This document shows, piece after piece, positions 16,589 to 26,109 of a stretch of DNA of 64,000 bases. The DNA is taken from positions 62,001 through 126,000 of the forward strand of contig UQXK01000001.1 of assembly GCA_900544985.1 (NCBI GenBank), read 5' to 3'. The position numbers and the translations under genes were made by a program. Under the pieces are notes generated by a model. The model searched no databases, had not been told where the DNA came from, and saw nothing but the letters and a program-made list of their open reading frames with translations. Source of the DNA: an uncultured Eubacteriales bacterium. Its GTDB lineage: Bacteria > Bacillota > Clostridia > Oscillospirales > CAG-272. Each line of letters begins with the position of its first letter. The stretch's first letter is position 1.

Positions 16589-18990
16589 GTTATGAAAGAG
16601 CAAGAGGGGAGCGCGGCTTTTCCAAAAACCGCGAAAAGCTGTATTCACAGAAAAGCGGGGTATTATCGATAGAAGAAGAGAGCTTTGGCGGCTCGGTTTT
16701 CGGAAATTTTATTCCCCAAAGTAATAAGAGTTATTCTTCTCTTGTCATGAATATGCAAAACGAGGGGACCTCTCTCTGCACGAGAAATAAAACGCAAAAG
16801 CTGAACTTCACAAAAACACTTGAATCGCCTGTGATGCTTACGAATTTTCTCCACGCGTGCCGCGCCGAAAATCTCGGAGTTTTGCAGGGAGACGTCCTTA
16901 TTTCCGATATTTATTCCGATTCGGGAGAATATGACGGCGCGCTCTTGGAATGTGTTTTCCATGATCCTGCGGAATCTCTCGACGACCCGTATCTCGTCAT
17001 GGACCCGCTTATATCCTTTTCTTCGAAATTTGCGGTAGATAACTATATATTGAGGATATTTTCTGATGAGGGACTTTTTCCGTCGGTCACGGTAAGCCGT
17101 TCCAACATCCAGACGGTATATAACGGCAAACCGGAGGTAAAAACAAATTCAAGCGGAAAAAAGTATGCCGATGCAGAGTTTTCCGTGAGCAACAACACTT
17201 CGGATTATAATATATTGTTTTCTTTCGAAAAACCGTCGGAAGATATTTACAACGCGAGCTTCAAATTCCGTATTATGCTGTTGTCTAAAACCGAAATATC
17301 GGCGGCAGAACTTGAAAATTCAAAAATCAACGATATTGATTTTTCGTCCGAAAAGGGGAGTGTAAATGTCGCCGTCACCATTCCCGACGGGGAGAATGGC
17401 TCGGAATGTTTTTATGACGGGAAGTATGTTTTTACAAGGGGAAAAAATCTTGTCGTGTTCGACACGGATAAAGAGATCACGGAAGTAAAATGTTCCGATA
17501 TCCCGAATTTGAAAAGCAAAACAATCCATATAGAAGGCAGATTTTTGACACTGTTCGAAAACGGCGAGATGTACACTTTCTCCGACGATGTTTCAAATAA
17601 GGAGGTCTGCAAGAGTGAAATCTATATCCCCACGCTTTACTCCGTTACAAACGGAACGAACGGGAAAGCCACCGCTGTCGAGCAGATGAATATTCTCACG
17701 GAGTATTTTTATATACGTTTGGGGTCATCTTCGATAGGCACGTATGAATTGCCGAAAAATCTTTTTGTCGACGGCGATTATATAAAGGCGTATGACCCTA
17801 AGACGAACAAAGAGCTTGAAAATTCGAACGTAAATCTTTCGGTAGAGCCGTATTCCGACGGCGGCGGAAAGATACAGACGAACGCGCAGATGCTGGGGCT
17901 TCTTGTAAGACTGCGTTTGAAAAAAGACGAGACAGGATTCTTTACGGATTTTGATGCCGTGGAACGGTACAGAAAGATATTTTTTTCCTCTTTCGGGAAT
18001 ACTCCTTTTCCGTCTGCAATATCGGGGGAAGATAATCTTATCTGTTTTGGCGGAGAGAACGAAAAGGACATCGGCGTTTTCAGAATAAATGAAAAAATGT
18101 ATATAAAGCCATGTGACGTGCTTATCGTCGAAAACAACGAAAAGGTGACTTCCGTCATAAAATATACAGATGAATATCTTGTGTTTTCTCCGCATTACAT
18201 AAGGAAACTTACGCTTTCGGAAAACGGCGGAGAGGAGAACAGATTTTCATACTCCTTTGAAAATTTCAAATACGATATAGGCTGCGATTCGCCTAAGAGC
18301 GTCGCCCTTGCGGACGACAGGATAATATATCTGAATTCCGCAATGGGAATCTTTTGCATAGACCGCTTCGGTTTTTCCCAACGTGATATGAGCAGAAAAG
18401 TCTCCCTCAATATAGAGCCGGGAGAGTACGGACTTTTCTCTCATTCCGATACAGAGCTTCAAAATGCGGAAGCGGTATTTTGCGACAACAAATATTTTCT
18501 GAGAGTGGGCGGCGATTTTTATGTCTGGGATTTTCTGTATTCCGCGCCCAAGCTTTCGGGCGGCACGGAAGAATCCGAAAGAGAGATGAAATGGTTTCTG
18601 TTCTCCGATATGGAGTGCAAAAATATATTCGGCAAGAGCGGAAAGACCTTCTTTTTCGAGGACAAGAGCGGAGGGATATCGTGCTACAAAAGCGGAGTGT
18701 CTATTCTCTCCGAAACGGAGACCGTCTATAAAAGCAGGGAATATTCTTTTTCGGATTTTGACGGAGCGCTTGTGGTAAAACTTTCGGTTTTTGCGGATAT
18801 AAAGGATAAATGCACTGTAAAATTCTTTTTTGACGGAGAGCTTTCTCCTTGCGAATACGGGATATTTAAAAACGGTTCTGCCGTATATGCGTTAAAACCC
18901 GAAAAGAAACGGTGCGGAAAATTTTCTTTTTCCGTTTCTTCAAATTCCGCGTTTCGCCTTTGCGGATACAAAATCGAGTATATTATATAA
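16585..18990 (+). CDS. Probable tail nozzle / tail-tube-B-like protein
   Basis: The 801-residue product is almost wholly beta-rich, with repeated short strands around ENxxxVxF phrases and no membrane spans or catalytic motif. The middle (about 250-650) reads like beta-propeller blades: KYVFTRGKNLVVFD, GRFLTLFENGEMYTF, NLICFGGENEKDIGVF, EYLVFSPHYIRKL, DRIIYLNSAMGIFCID. Nozzle proteins of short-tailed phages such as T7 gp12 and P22 gp10 are propellers of similar length encoded right after the adaptor. I therefore infer a nozzle, without sequence-level proof. No tail-fibre or spike gene follows, and the module stops here. Confidence 0.6.
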   Translation: MSYERARGERGFSKNREKLYSQKSGVLSIEEESFGGSVFGNFIPQSNKSYSSLVMNMQNEGTSLCTRNKTQKLNFTKTLESPVMLTNFLHACRAENLGVLQGDVLISDIYSDSGEYDGALLECVFHDPAESLDDPYLVMDPLISFSSKFAVDNYILRIFSDEGLFPSVTVSRSNIQTVYNGKPEVKTNSSGKKYADAEFSVSNNTSDYNILFSFEKPSEDIYNASFKFRIMLLSKTEISAAELENSKINDIDFSSEKGSVNVAVTIPDGENGSECFYDGKYVFTRGKNLVVFDTDKEITEVKCSDIPNLKSKTIHIEGRFLTLFENGEMYTFSDDVSNKEVCKSEIYIPTLYSVTNGTNGKATAVEQMNILTEYFYIRLGSSSIGTYELPKNLFVDGDYIKAYDPKTNKELENSNVNLSVEPYSDGGGKIQTNAQMLGLLVRLRLKKDETGFFTDFDAVERYRKIFFSSFGNTPFPSAISGEDNLICFGGENEKDIGVFRINEKMYIKPCDVLIVENNEKVTSVIKYTDEYLVFSPHYIRKLTLSENGGEENRFSYSFENFKYDIGCDSPKSVALADDRIIYLNSAMGIFCIDRFGFSQRDMSRKVSLNIEPGEYGLFSHSDTELQNAEAVFCDNKYFLRVGGDFYVWDFLYSAPKLSGGTEESEREMKWFLFSDMECKNIFGKSGKTFFFEDKSGGISCYKSGVSILSETETVYKSREYSFSDFDGALVVKLSVFADIKDKCTVKFFFDGELSPCEYGIFKNGSAVYALKPEKKRCGKFSFSVSSNSAFRLCGYKIEYII

Positions 18991-19116
18991 TTGTATAACG
19001 TCTTGATTTTTGATGTGATGTACGGCGTTTTTACGATTTTGATTAAAACCGGCAATGTTATTTTCGGCGGGAAATGATTTATAAAAACAGAAGAGTAATT
19101 TAAAATCGGATATAAG

Positions 19117-19164
19117 AAAAGACCTCGTGCCGTTTGCTTTGAAGCTTTCGGCGGAGGTCTTTTT
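19117..19164. terminator. Bidirectional terminator between nozzle gene and pcrA
   Basis: AAAAGACCTC and GAGGTCTTTTT pair over a long stem with an inner GCCG/CGGC. It closes the virion module on the right and also ends pcrA, which runs leftward. Confidence 0.82.
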
Positions 19165-19168
19165 GAAT

Positions 19169-21565
19169 TTATATTTTTGTAAGCTTTGCGTATGTTGCCA
19201 TGAGTTTTTTTGTGCCGACGTTGTCGAATGCAACTTCGTAAAGTATATCGGCGCCCATGGCTTTGGCGGAAAGAACTGTTCCTTCGCCGAACGTTATATG
19301 TTTTACTCTGTCTCCCTGGGAGAATGTTGTGCCGGAAGAACGCGTTTTTCCTACGTTGCTCGAAATAGCACTGCGCGAGAAGAGCTCGTCGGATATGCGT
19401 ATCTTCTTTGTCTTTTCGCCGAATTCGGTTCTGAATTTCGGCTTTTCTTTAACGGCTTCTTCATTTTTGTATTCCGCGTCGATTTCGCCTATAAATCTCG
19501 ACGGGGGATTGAACATCGTTCTTCCGTAGAAGAGGCGCTCTCTTGTATGTAGAATAAACAGTTTGTCTTTTGCACGCGTTATTGCGACGTATGCAAGTCT
19601 TCTTTCCTCTTCCAGCTCTTCGGGAATTGCAACGGAACGGGAGCCGGGGAATATCTCCTCTTCCATTCCGGGTAAGAATACGACGGGGAATTCAAGACCC
19701 TTTGCGCTGTGGATCGTCATGAGAACTACGGCGTCTGCATTTTCGTCGTAATTGTCCACATCGGAAACAAGCGCTATATCTTCAAGGAAGCTTTCGAGAG
19801 TGGCGTTCTCGTTGTTCTTTTCATACTCTGCGGCATAGGAGATAAGCTCCTCTACGTTTTCGCGTCTTTCGGAGGATTCTCCGTTTTCTTCCGCCGCTTT
19901 TAACATTTCGCCGTATCCGGAAAGCTCTATCGTTTTTTCTACGAGTTTTGCAAGACCTTCGGTCTGAGCTATTTTTTGCAGTCCTCTTATGAGGTATACA
20001 AAGAAGGAAAACTTGCTCGCGGATTTCGATATCGCCATGTGAGAAGCGGCGTTTTCCATTACGGAGAACATACTTTTCTGTTCGTTTTCGGCTATTATCT
20101 CTACCTGGGACATCGTAGCCTCGCCGATCTTTCTTTTCGGCTCGTTTATTATTCTGCGCAGACGCAGATTATCGTTTTCATTCAAAACGACGCAAAGGTA
20201 TGCGATTATATCTTTTACCTCTTTGCGCTCGAAGAAGCGAAGCCCGCCGAGAAGTCTGTACGGAACGCCGCTTTTGGCGAAAACACTTTCGAGAGAGCTT
20301 GACTGCGCATTTACTCTGTAAAGTACGGCAAAATCTCCGAAACGGCGTTTTTCTCTTACGACAAGCTCCATTATCTTGTTTATGATGAATTTTGCTTCTT
20401 CCGTCTGGTTGTCGACTTTTTTTACCGTTATGGCATCGCCTTTTCCGCGGGTAGAGCGAAGCTCTTTTCCGCGTCTGCCGAAATTGTGGCGTATTACCGC
20501 GTTTGCCGCTCCGAGAATGTTTTCCGTCGAGCGGTAGTTTTCTTCGAGTTTTATTATCTTTGCGTTCTGTATTTTCTCATCGAACGTGAGAATGTTTTCC
20601 ACTGTCGCGCCGCGGAATTTATAAATGCTCTGGTCGTCGTCGCCGACAGCCATGAGATTGCCGTATCCGTCGGAAAGAAGCTTTGCGAGTTCGAACTGCG
20701 CAAAGTTCGTATCCTGAAATTCATCGACAAGGACGTATTTGAATTTTCTCTGATAGTAAGAGCGGACTTCTTCATTGTTTTGAAGAAGAAGGACTGTTTT
20801 CATTATTATATCGTCGAAATCGACCGCGCCGGCTTCTTTCAGTTTTGACTGATACATCGTATAAAGTGAGGATATCAGCTGATTTTTAAAATCGTTTGCC
20901 GATACGGAGCTGTCGAAATCGACGGGATTTATAAGCTTGTCTTTTGCGCGGCTTATAGCGGAGAGGATGGTTTTGTACGAAAGAGTCTTTTCATCTATAT
21001 TGAGCTGCTTCATGCACTCGTTTACAAGCTTCTTCGAATCGTCCGAATCGTATATCGTGAACGATTTCGGAAGTCCCGCGCTTTCGCTGTTTGCGCGCAA
21101 TATTCGAAGGCACATCGAGTGGAACGTGCCGCACCATATATCGTTTGCGGATTCTTCGCCCACGAGCTTTTGCAGACGTGTCTTCATTTCGTTTGCGGCT
21201 TTGTTCGTGAATGTTATCGCGAGGATCTGCCACGGCGCGCAATTATCTACGGCAAAACGGGAGAGTACCTCATCGTCCGTTTCATCTTCTTTTAAAAGAT
21301 TTTCGGTATTTATCACTTCGTCCTCGGAAATGTCCGACGGAACAAGTGAAGAGAAGTATGCGTCTCCGTATTTCAATATGTATGCTATCCTGTTAACAAG
21401 AAGCGTTGTCTTTCCGGTGCCTGCTCCGGCGAGTACAAGCAAAGGTCCTTTTACAGTAAACACGGATTTTCTCTGCATTTCATTTAAAAATCCGTATTTT
21501 TTGTCGAAAAGCGCTCTTTTTGCTTCAAGATATCGTTCGACAAGTTCGTCGTTTTTCGTGGACAT
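19169..21565 (-). CDS. pcrA: UvrD/PcrA-type ATP-dependent DNA helicase
   Basis: The 798-residue superfamily 1A helicase carries motif I at AGAGTGKTT (46-54), motif II in VDEFQDTNF, motif III in GDDDQSIYKFRGA, motif IV in EENYRST, motif V in MTIHSAKGLEF and motif VI in VAITRAKDKL, followed by the C-terminal linker and a small beta domain (GDRVKHITFGEGTV) that contacts RNA polymerase in PcrA. An insert after motif Ia (about residues 70-105, acidic) is longer than in the Bacillus protein. PcrA unwinds 3'-5' and removes RecA and stalled polymerases in repair. The gene is alone on the minus strand. A TATAAT-like box lies near 21818-21830 on that strand, but its -35 is weak. Confidence 0.94.
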   Translation of the reverse strand: MSTKNDELVERYLEAKRALFDKKYGFLNEMQRKSVFTVKGPLLVLAGAGTGKTTLLVNRIAYILKYGDAYFSSLVPSDISEDEVINTENLLKEDETDDEVLSRFAVDNCAPWQILAITFTNKAANEMKTRLQKLVGEESANDIWCGTFHSMCLRILRANSESAGLPKSFTIYDSDDSKKLVNECMKQLNIDEKTLSYKTILSAISRAKDKLINPVDFDSSVSANDFKNQLISSLYTMYQSKLKEAGAVDFDDIIMKTVLLLQNNEEVRSYYQRKFKYVLVDEFQDTNFAQFELAKLLSDGYGNLMAVGDDDQSIYKFRGATVENILTFDEKIQNAKIIKLEENYRSTENILGAANAVIRHNFGRRGKELRSTRGKGDAITVKKVDNQTEEAKFIINKIMELVVREKRRFGDFAVLYRVNAQSSSLESVFAKSGVPYRLLGGLRFFERKEVKDIIAYLCVVLNENDNLRLRRIINEPKRKIGEATMSQVEIIAENEQKSMFSVMENAASHMAISKSASKFSFFVYLIRGLQKIAQTEGLAKLVEKTIELSGYGEMLKAAEENGESSERRENVEELISYAAEYEKNNENATLESFLEDIALVSDVDNYDENADAVVLMTIHSAKGLEFPVVFLPGMEEEIFPGSRSVAIPEELEEERRLAYVAITRAKDKLFILHTRERLFYGRTMFNPPSRFIGEIDAEYKNEEAVKEKPKFRTEFGEKTKKIRISDELFSRSAISSNVGKTRSSGTTFSQGDRVKHITFGEGTVLSAKAMGADILYEVAFDNVGTKKLMATYAKLTKI

Positions 21566-22092
21566 GTTGTTTATACCATCCTTTCAAGCTTATAAATGCT
21601 ATGTGAAATTTCAAATAATATATAAATTTTTAATCAAGCGGCAGGATCTGGAAATAACATTTGCGCGACTTGATTTGTTTTTACGGAAGTCTTTTTGACA
21701 ATATAAATCTGTGCCGTACAAAGATATTTTCATGAATTTAAAGAAAATCCGTATCCTTTCGGCGCTTTGTTCTTTGTTCTCATAATGCAGAGCGAAAACA
21801 AGCCGTTTACAGAGTCATTATATCATATTTTGGTTCATATTTCTACCTTTATTTTTCTTTTTTTCTTAAAAAATAATAAAATAAAAAAGTTTTTGCTTCA
21901 TTTTTAGATAAATATGATGTTGTGTTTCGTTTTTTGATAAAAAAGAGCGTATCGGATCAAAGTCCGGCGTTTTGTCAAAATTCTACATAAACCGTCTGCA
22001 TTTTTTATTTAACCTTAAAATAAAAAGATATTGTTTTATTTTTTTCTATATGCTATTATTATAATATAACTTGATCTATCGGAGGCATAGTT
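21566..22092. other. 527-bp divergent intergenic region
   Basis: It separates pcrA (-) from the VanY-type gene (+) and is very A+T rich. It holds the promoters of both genes. I see no RNA gene or extra open frame in it. Confidence 0.4.
22031..22059 (+). promoter_or_regulatory. Promoter of the VanY-type carboxypeptidase gene
   Basis: TTGTTT (22031-22036) and TATTAT (22054-22059) are spaced by 17 bp and lie 33 bp before the start codon. A further TATAATAT follows directly, so the exact -10 box is uncertain. Confidence 0.55.
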
Positions 22093-23271
22093 TTGAATAA
22101 CGGTCAGAATTACAACTCATACGGATCGGGCGCAAACAACGTTCCAAACAAAAACGGAGGCCGCCCGCCGAAAAAGAAATTCAGATTTCACCCGAACAAA
22201 GACGGAATAATGGCTCTTCTCGTGCTTTTTTTGGTGGTAATACTTATAATAACGATAATAGTGTGCTGCGCGAAAGCGATTTCGGACGCGGTAAGAAAGA
22301 ATAAGGGCGGAACTACTACGTCGCCGTCGACTGCGATCTCGACGCCTATCACAACAACGCCGCCGGAGACCACCGGGGATATTACAACAACAGCTCCCTT
22401 TTCCACTACGGCGCCGCCGAAAGGTGCATGGAACGAGAATTACGTTATAAAACCCATGTCCTCGGAGCTTATACATGAGGGCGACCTTGTCCTTGTAAAT
22501 TATGCAAATGAATATACTTTCCCGAACTCCATGAAAAAGAGCATAGTGGATATGTGGGGACAGAGCGGATACAGCAGTATATATGTTCTGGGAAATAAGG
22601 CGGCAAGCGCCACCATGCCCGAATATAAAGTTATGCTGAGCAAGAACATAATATCACCTCTTGTTTCAATGTTGGAAGCTATGAAGAGAGCGAATCCCGA
22701 TACACTTTCGGGAGGGGACAAGTTCCTTCTCTCCTCGGGATACAGAACGTATGAATATCAGCAGCTTCTTTATTCCGCTGCCGTAAACAGAGGGGAAGAG
22801 GGATATTCACAGAAAGCCGGTTTCAGCGAACATCATACTGGACTTGTGTTTGACTTGAAGATATTCACCGCAGAGAAGGCAACAGTAGACCTTCGCTCGG
22901 CAGAGCAGGACTGGATAACCGAAAACTGCGCAAATTACGGTTTTATTCTCCGCTATGACGAGAGCAAGACAGATATTACGAAGATTCTCGGCGAATCATG
23001 GCATTTCAGGTATGTGGGCGTTCCTCATGCGAAATATATGACGGAACATAACCTCTGCCTTGAAGAGTATGTAGATATGTTGAGAGAATCTCATACATAC
23101 GGCAGAAAAGAACCTCTTAATTTCTCGTATGACGGAAAGAGCTATACTGTTTACTTTGTTCCCGCGGATACGCAGACGGGCACGACATCTCTTCCTGTTC
23201 CAAGCAATTCCGAAAGCTACACTGTTTCGGGAAATAACGTGGACGGATTTATAGTCACTGTTACAAAATAA
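22093..23271 (+). CDS. Membrane-anchored VanY-family D-Ala-D-Ala carboxypeptidase (M15B)
   Basis: The product has 392 residues. The start is TTG (22093), 7 nt after GGAGG. A basic, Asn/Gly-rich cytoplasmic N-terminus (1-40) leads into one membrane span (about 42-65), then a Thr/Pro/Ser linker (75-115) crossing the wall. The peptidase domain (about 160-340) shows LSSGYRTYEYQQLL, the zinc-binding SEHHTGLVFDLK and ESWHFRYVG motifs with the expected His, Asp and Glu-x-x-His ligands. The family removes the terminal D-alanine from peptidoglycan stems. There are no vanRS or other van genes nearby, so a housekeeping wall-trimming role is more likely than glycopeptide resistance. Confidence 0.9.
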   Translation: MNNGQNYNSYGSGANNVPNKNGGRPPKKKFRFHPNKDGIMALLVLFLVVILIITIIVCCAKAISDAVRKNKGGTTTSPSTAISTPITTTPPETTGDITTTAPFSTTAPPKGAWNENYVIKPMSSELIHEGDLVLVNYANEYTFPNSMKKSIVDMWGQSGYSSIYVLGNKAASATMPEYKVMLSKNIISPLVSMLEAMKRANPDTLSGGDKFLLSSGYRTYEYQQLLYSAAVNRGEEGYSQKAGFSEHHTGLVFDLKIFTAEKATVDLRSAEQDWITENCANYGFILRYDESKTDITKILGESWHFRYVGVPHAKYMTEHNLCLEEYVDMLRESHTYGRKEPLNFSYDGKSYTVYFVPADTQTGTTSLPVPSNSESYTVSGNNVDGFIVTVTK

Positions 23272-23280
23272 AAATCCAAT

Positions 23281-23310
23281 ACAAAAATCCCGGTTTTCCG
23301 GGATTTTTGT
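23281..23310 (+). terminator. Terminator after the VanY-type gene
   Basis: ACAAAAATCCCGG and CCGGGATTTTTGT form a perfect 13-bp stem with a TTTT loop, 10 nt past the stop codon. Confidence 0.85.
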
Positions 23311-23704
23311 ATATACGTTTTACGGGCGCAAAATTATTTTGCAGTATGGATAATTTTTGCCGCAAATGTTCTCGCTTTCATCGGAGCGGGAAACACAGTA
23401 AATTTTCGACGGCGTGATTCGCCAAAAAAATCACGGGCGGGAAAAAACTTGTCTTTTCAAACGTTGCGGCGCGATAACATGATAAAATGAGATTTCGCGC
23501 TTTTTTGATTTAAATATAAGATTTGCTTTTTTGAAAGCGGGAATAATAATATTCTTTTTGCGGAAAAAAGTGCGGCTTTGCTCTTTTTGAACTGATGAAT
23601 AATATTGGTTGCGAATGATATTATTTATTTGTATAAAATTCATATTTTGCTTTTGTAAAGCCGCATTTTTGAATGTGGGATTTTTGAAAGGGGAGAAAAA
23701 CGGT
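23311..23704 (+). other. Intergenic stretch without a recognisable gene
   Basis: The stretch is A+T rich with several short inverted repeats, including GTGATT...AATCAC around 23413-23434. The frame of the next gene stays open leftward to 23609, but that part has no ribosome binding site and reads as non-coding. Confidence 0.35.
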
Positions 23705-24421
23705 ATGATGACGTCGTGGAATCCGTGGCACGGCTGCCGCAAAATAAGCGCAGGATGTCAGAACTGCTATGTTTACAGCAGGGATTCGGAATTCGAAAAA
23801 GATTCTTCCGTGGTCCTGAAAAATGCGGATTTCGATCTGCCTGTCCTTTTGAAGCGCGACGGGACGTATAAGCTCTGTCCCGAAAGCGGATTTGTCGCAA
23901 CCTGCCTTACGTCGGACTTTTTTATAGAGGAGGCGGACAGTTGGCGCGACGAATGCTGGGCTATGATGAAAAAGCGGTTTGACCTCGATTTTTTTATAAT
24001 CACAAAGAGAATATGCCGTTTTGACAAATGCATACCCTCGGACTGGGGAGACGGATATCCGAATGTGATAATCGGATGCACCGTCGAAAACGACGAGCAG
24101 GCGAAGATAAGACTTCCGATATTTCTTAAATCGAAGATAAAAAATAAAGTGATAGTCTGCGCTCCGCTTATTTCGGATATAGATCTTTCGCTGTATCTTG
24201 ATCCTTCGATAAGCGAGGTGAGCGTTGGCGGCGAATCGGGAAAGAATGCGCGCGTTTGCGATTTTTCGTGGGTGCTTAATATAAAGAGGCAGTGCGACAG
24301 CGCGGGAGTACGTTTTACGTTTCATCAGACCGGAGCTCTTTTGAAAAAGGACGGCGTACTGTACCGTATACCGAGAAACAAACAGCACTCCCAGGCAAAG
24401 AAAGCGGGACTTGACACATAA
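23705..24421 (+). CDS. DUF5131 (phage Gp37/Gp68-type) protein with three-cysteine motif
   Basis: The product has 238 residues from the ATG at 23705, which follows GGGGAG. It opens MMTSWNPWHGCRKISAGCQNC: the WNPWxGC block and Cys11, Cys18 and Cys21 define PF07505 and look like the cluster-binding loop of a radical-SAM-like enzyme. Further family blocks are LDFFIITKR, NVIIGCTVEN, and SVGGESG near residue 177, then the C-terminal HQTGALLKKDGVLYRIPR. Members occur in both phages and chromosomes and their reaction is unknown. The second ATG three bases on is equally possible. It is monocistronic and ends at a strong terminator. Cluster binding is inferred from the cysteines. Confidence 0.85.
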   Translation: MMTSWNPWHGCRKISAGCQNCYVYSRDSEFEKDSSVVLKNADFDLPVLLKRDGTYKLCPESGFVATCLTSDFFIEEADSWRDECWAMMKKRFDLDFFIITKRICRFDKCIPSDWGDGYPNVIIGCTVENDEQAKIRLPIFLKSKIKNKVIVCAPLISDIDLSLYLDPSISEVSVGGESGKNARVCDFSWVLNIKRQCDSAGVRFTFHQTGALLKKDGVLYRIPRNKQHSQAKKAGLDT

Positions 24422-24422
24422 C

Positions 24423-24451
24423 AAAAAGCGCTTGAAATCAAGCGCTTTTTT
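24423..24451 (+). terminator. Terminator after the DUF5131 gene
   Basis: AAAAAGCGCTTGA and TCAAGCGCTTTTT form a perfect stem directly after the stop codon. The T run suits the plus strand. Confidence 0.85.
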
Positions 24452-24633
24452 ATATTATACATTTTTATTATTTTAAAATTCACGAAAAGCACGATAATGA
24501 AGCTTTGTCATGTTTTGACGATTGCATTCTGCCGAAAATGCGTTTTGTTTATTCGCGGATTAAGATTATCACTGCCACCGAAAAGTTCGGTATAACCGAA
24601 AAGGCAAGGGGATTTGCGGCAGGATTATTGAGA

Positions 24634-25800
24634 TCATATGTATACCGAATCGAGGTTTACGACGGTGTAGTAATTCGGGTCTATCGATTTTACTATCAGG
24701 TCGATATCGTCAAGAATTTCCTGCTCGCCCTTTTTTATGTCGCCGGGGATTGCAGCGTCGAATATAACGTTCGTATGAGTGGGTCCCGTCACCATTCTGA
24801 AATCATGTATCGTTATTCGCTTGTCTATGCATTTTACAAGCTCTGCCACTTTTTCCCTTGTTTTAGAGGTCACTTCGTCGTCAGTCACTATCGGGTCCAT
24901 GTGTATGACCGCGTCGCAGTTCAGTTCTTCGCGCAAGTCTCTTTCTATGTTGTCTATCATATCGTGCGTTTCTATAAGGTCTGCCGAAGCGCTCACTTCC
25001 GCGTGAAGGGATATCATCTTTCTTCCGGGACCGTAATCGTGTACTATAAGGTCGTGTATTCCGAGAATTCCGGTATGGGACATAACGATGCCTTCTATTT
25101 CATTTATAAGCTCTTCGCCGGGAGGCGTGCCGAGAAGCGGGTCCACCGTTTCTTTTGCGGCGCGTATACCTGAAAAGAGTATGAACGACGCGACGACAAG
25201 TCCGCAATACGCGTCTATATTTACATTGAAGAAGTGAGATATCAAAAGGCATATAAGTACCGTCGCCGTCGCGATACAGTCCGAAAGGCTGTCTACCGCC
25301 GTCGCCTTCATTGCGGCGGAGGATATCTTCTTTCCGACGGAGAAATTATAAAACGCCATGTATGCTTTTACTATGACGGACGCCACAAGTATCGAAACTA
25401 TCAGAATGCTAAACTTTACTTCTTCGGGGGCGAATATCTTTTCGGCAGAGGTCTTTCCGAGTTCGAATCCGACAAGTATTATGAGCATGGAAACGATAAG
25501 CCCCGATATATATTCTATTCTTCCGTGACCGAACGGGTGCCCGCGGTCGGGCTTCTTTTCCGACATACGGAAACCGAGAAGCGTTATAACGGAAGAGCCC
25601 GCGTCGGATAAGTTATTAAACGCGTCCGCCGTTACGGATATTGCGCCGCTCACCGCGCCCGCGATGAGCTTTGCAAAGAACAGCAAGACGTTCAGAAGTA
25701 TTCCCACAATGCTGCAAAGCGTTCCGTATGCTCCGCGGACACTGCTCGATTCTGTATTATCTCGGTCTTTGACAAATATTTTCGATAAAAGTGTTATCAT
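24634..25800 (-). CDS. Cation diffusion facilitator (CDF) family metal transporter
   Basis: The product has 388 residues from the ATG at 25800, chosen because GGAGG lies 5 nt upstream; an upstream in-frame ATG is less likely. The membrane domain has six predicted spans. Span 2 carries TADAFNNLSDAGSS, with the Asn/Asp pair where Zn/Fe CDFs have HxxxD or DxxxD, and GHPFGHGRIEY follows after it. Span 5 has ATAVDSLSDCIAT. The cytoplasmic C-terminal domain (about 205-300) has DLIVHDYGPGR and VHMDP, followed by an additional domain of roughly 80 residues. CDFs export divalent cations in exchange for protons. The Asn-containing site leans toward manganese, but the metal cannot be fixed by eye. Confidence 0.9.
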   Translation of the reverse strand: MITLLSKIFVKDRDNTESSSVRGAYGTLCSIVGILLNVLLFFAKLIAGAVSGAISVTADAFNNLSDAGSSVITLLGFRMSEKKPDRGHPFGHGRIEYISGLIVSMLIILVGFELGKTSAEKIFAPEEVKFSILIVSILVASVIVKAYMAFYNFSVGKKISSAAMKATAVDSLSDCIATATVLICLLISHFFNVNIDAYCGLVVASFILFSGIRAAKETVDPLLGTPPGEELINEIEGIVMSHTGILGIHDLIVHDYGPGRKMISLHAEVSASADLIETHDMIDNIERDLREELNCDAVIHMDPIVTDDEVTSKTREKVAELVKCIDKRITIHDFRMVTGPTHTNVIFDAAIPGDIKKGEQEILDDIDLIVKSIDPNYYTVVNLDSVYI

Positions 25801-25839
25801 TGTTCCTCCGAATCTGTTTTTTGCAAAAACACGGCGCAA

Positions 25840-26059
25840 AGGCGCAAAGCAGATTTTTTTGCTGTTTTAATCGCGGCGAAGCGCCTGATATATTCCGTCA
25901 TATATTTACGCATTAAAGCAAATGACGTGGGTTCAGGGTGAGCTTGCCGTTTGAAGATAAATATAGCACAAAAGAGATTCAATATCAAGTCAATATATAC
26001 GATTTGTGAAAAAACGTGTGTAAAACCGCGGATTTGATTATTTAGATAATTTATTTATG
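25840..26059. other. Intergenic stretch between the CDF and NERD genes
   Basis: No gene is seen between the divergent CDF gene and the promoter at 26060. It must hold the CDF promoter on the minus strand, which I could not place with confidence. Confidence 0.35.
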
Positions 26060-26088
26060 TTTACAAAATATCCATTATGTGGTACTAT
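26060..26088 (+). promoter_or_regulatory. Promoter of the structured leader ahead of the NERD gene
   Basis: TTTACA (26060-26065) and TACTAT (26083-26088) are spaced by 17 bp. Transcription would start near 26095, about 15 nt before the structured leader. Confidence 0.6.
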
Positions 26089-26109
26089 ATAATATAACTT
26101 ATAATTTAT

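Noticed and set aside
10038..19116. Attachment-site direct repeats flanking the virion module
   Set aside because: Only short similarity (TGTATAAC...TTGATTTT near 10221 and 18990) was found, which is too weak and interrupted to call att sites.
22093..23271. Vancomycin resistance locus
   Set aside because: The VanY-type peptidase stands alone without ligase, dehydrogenase or two-component genes.
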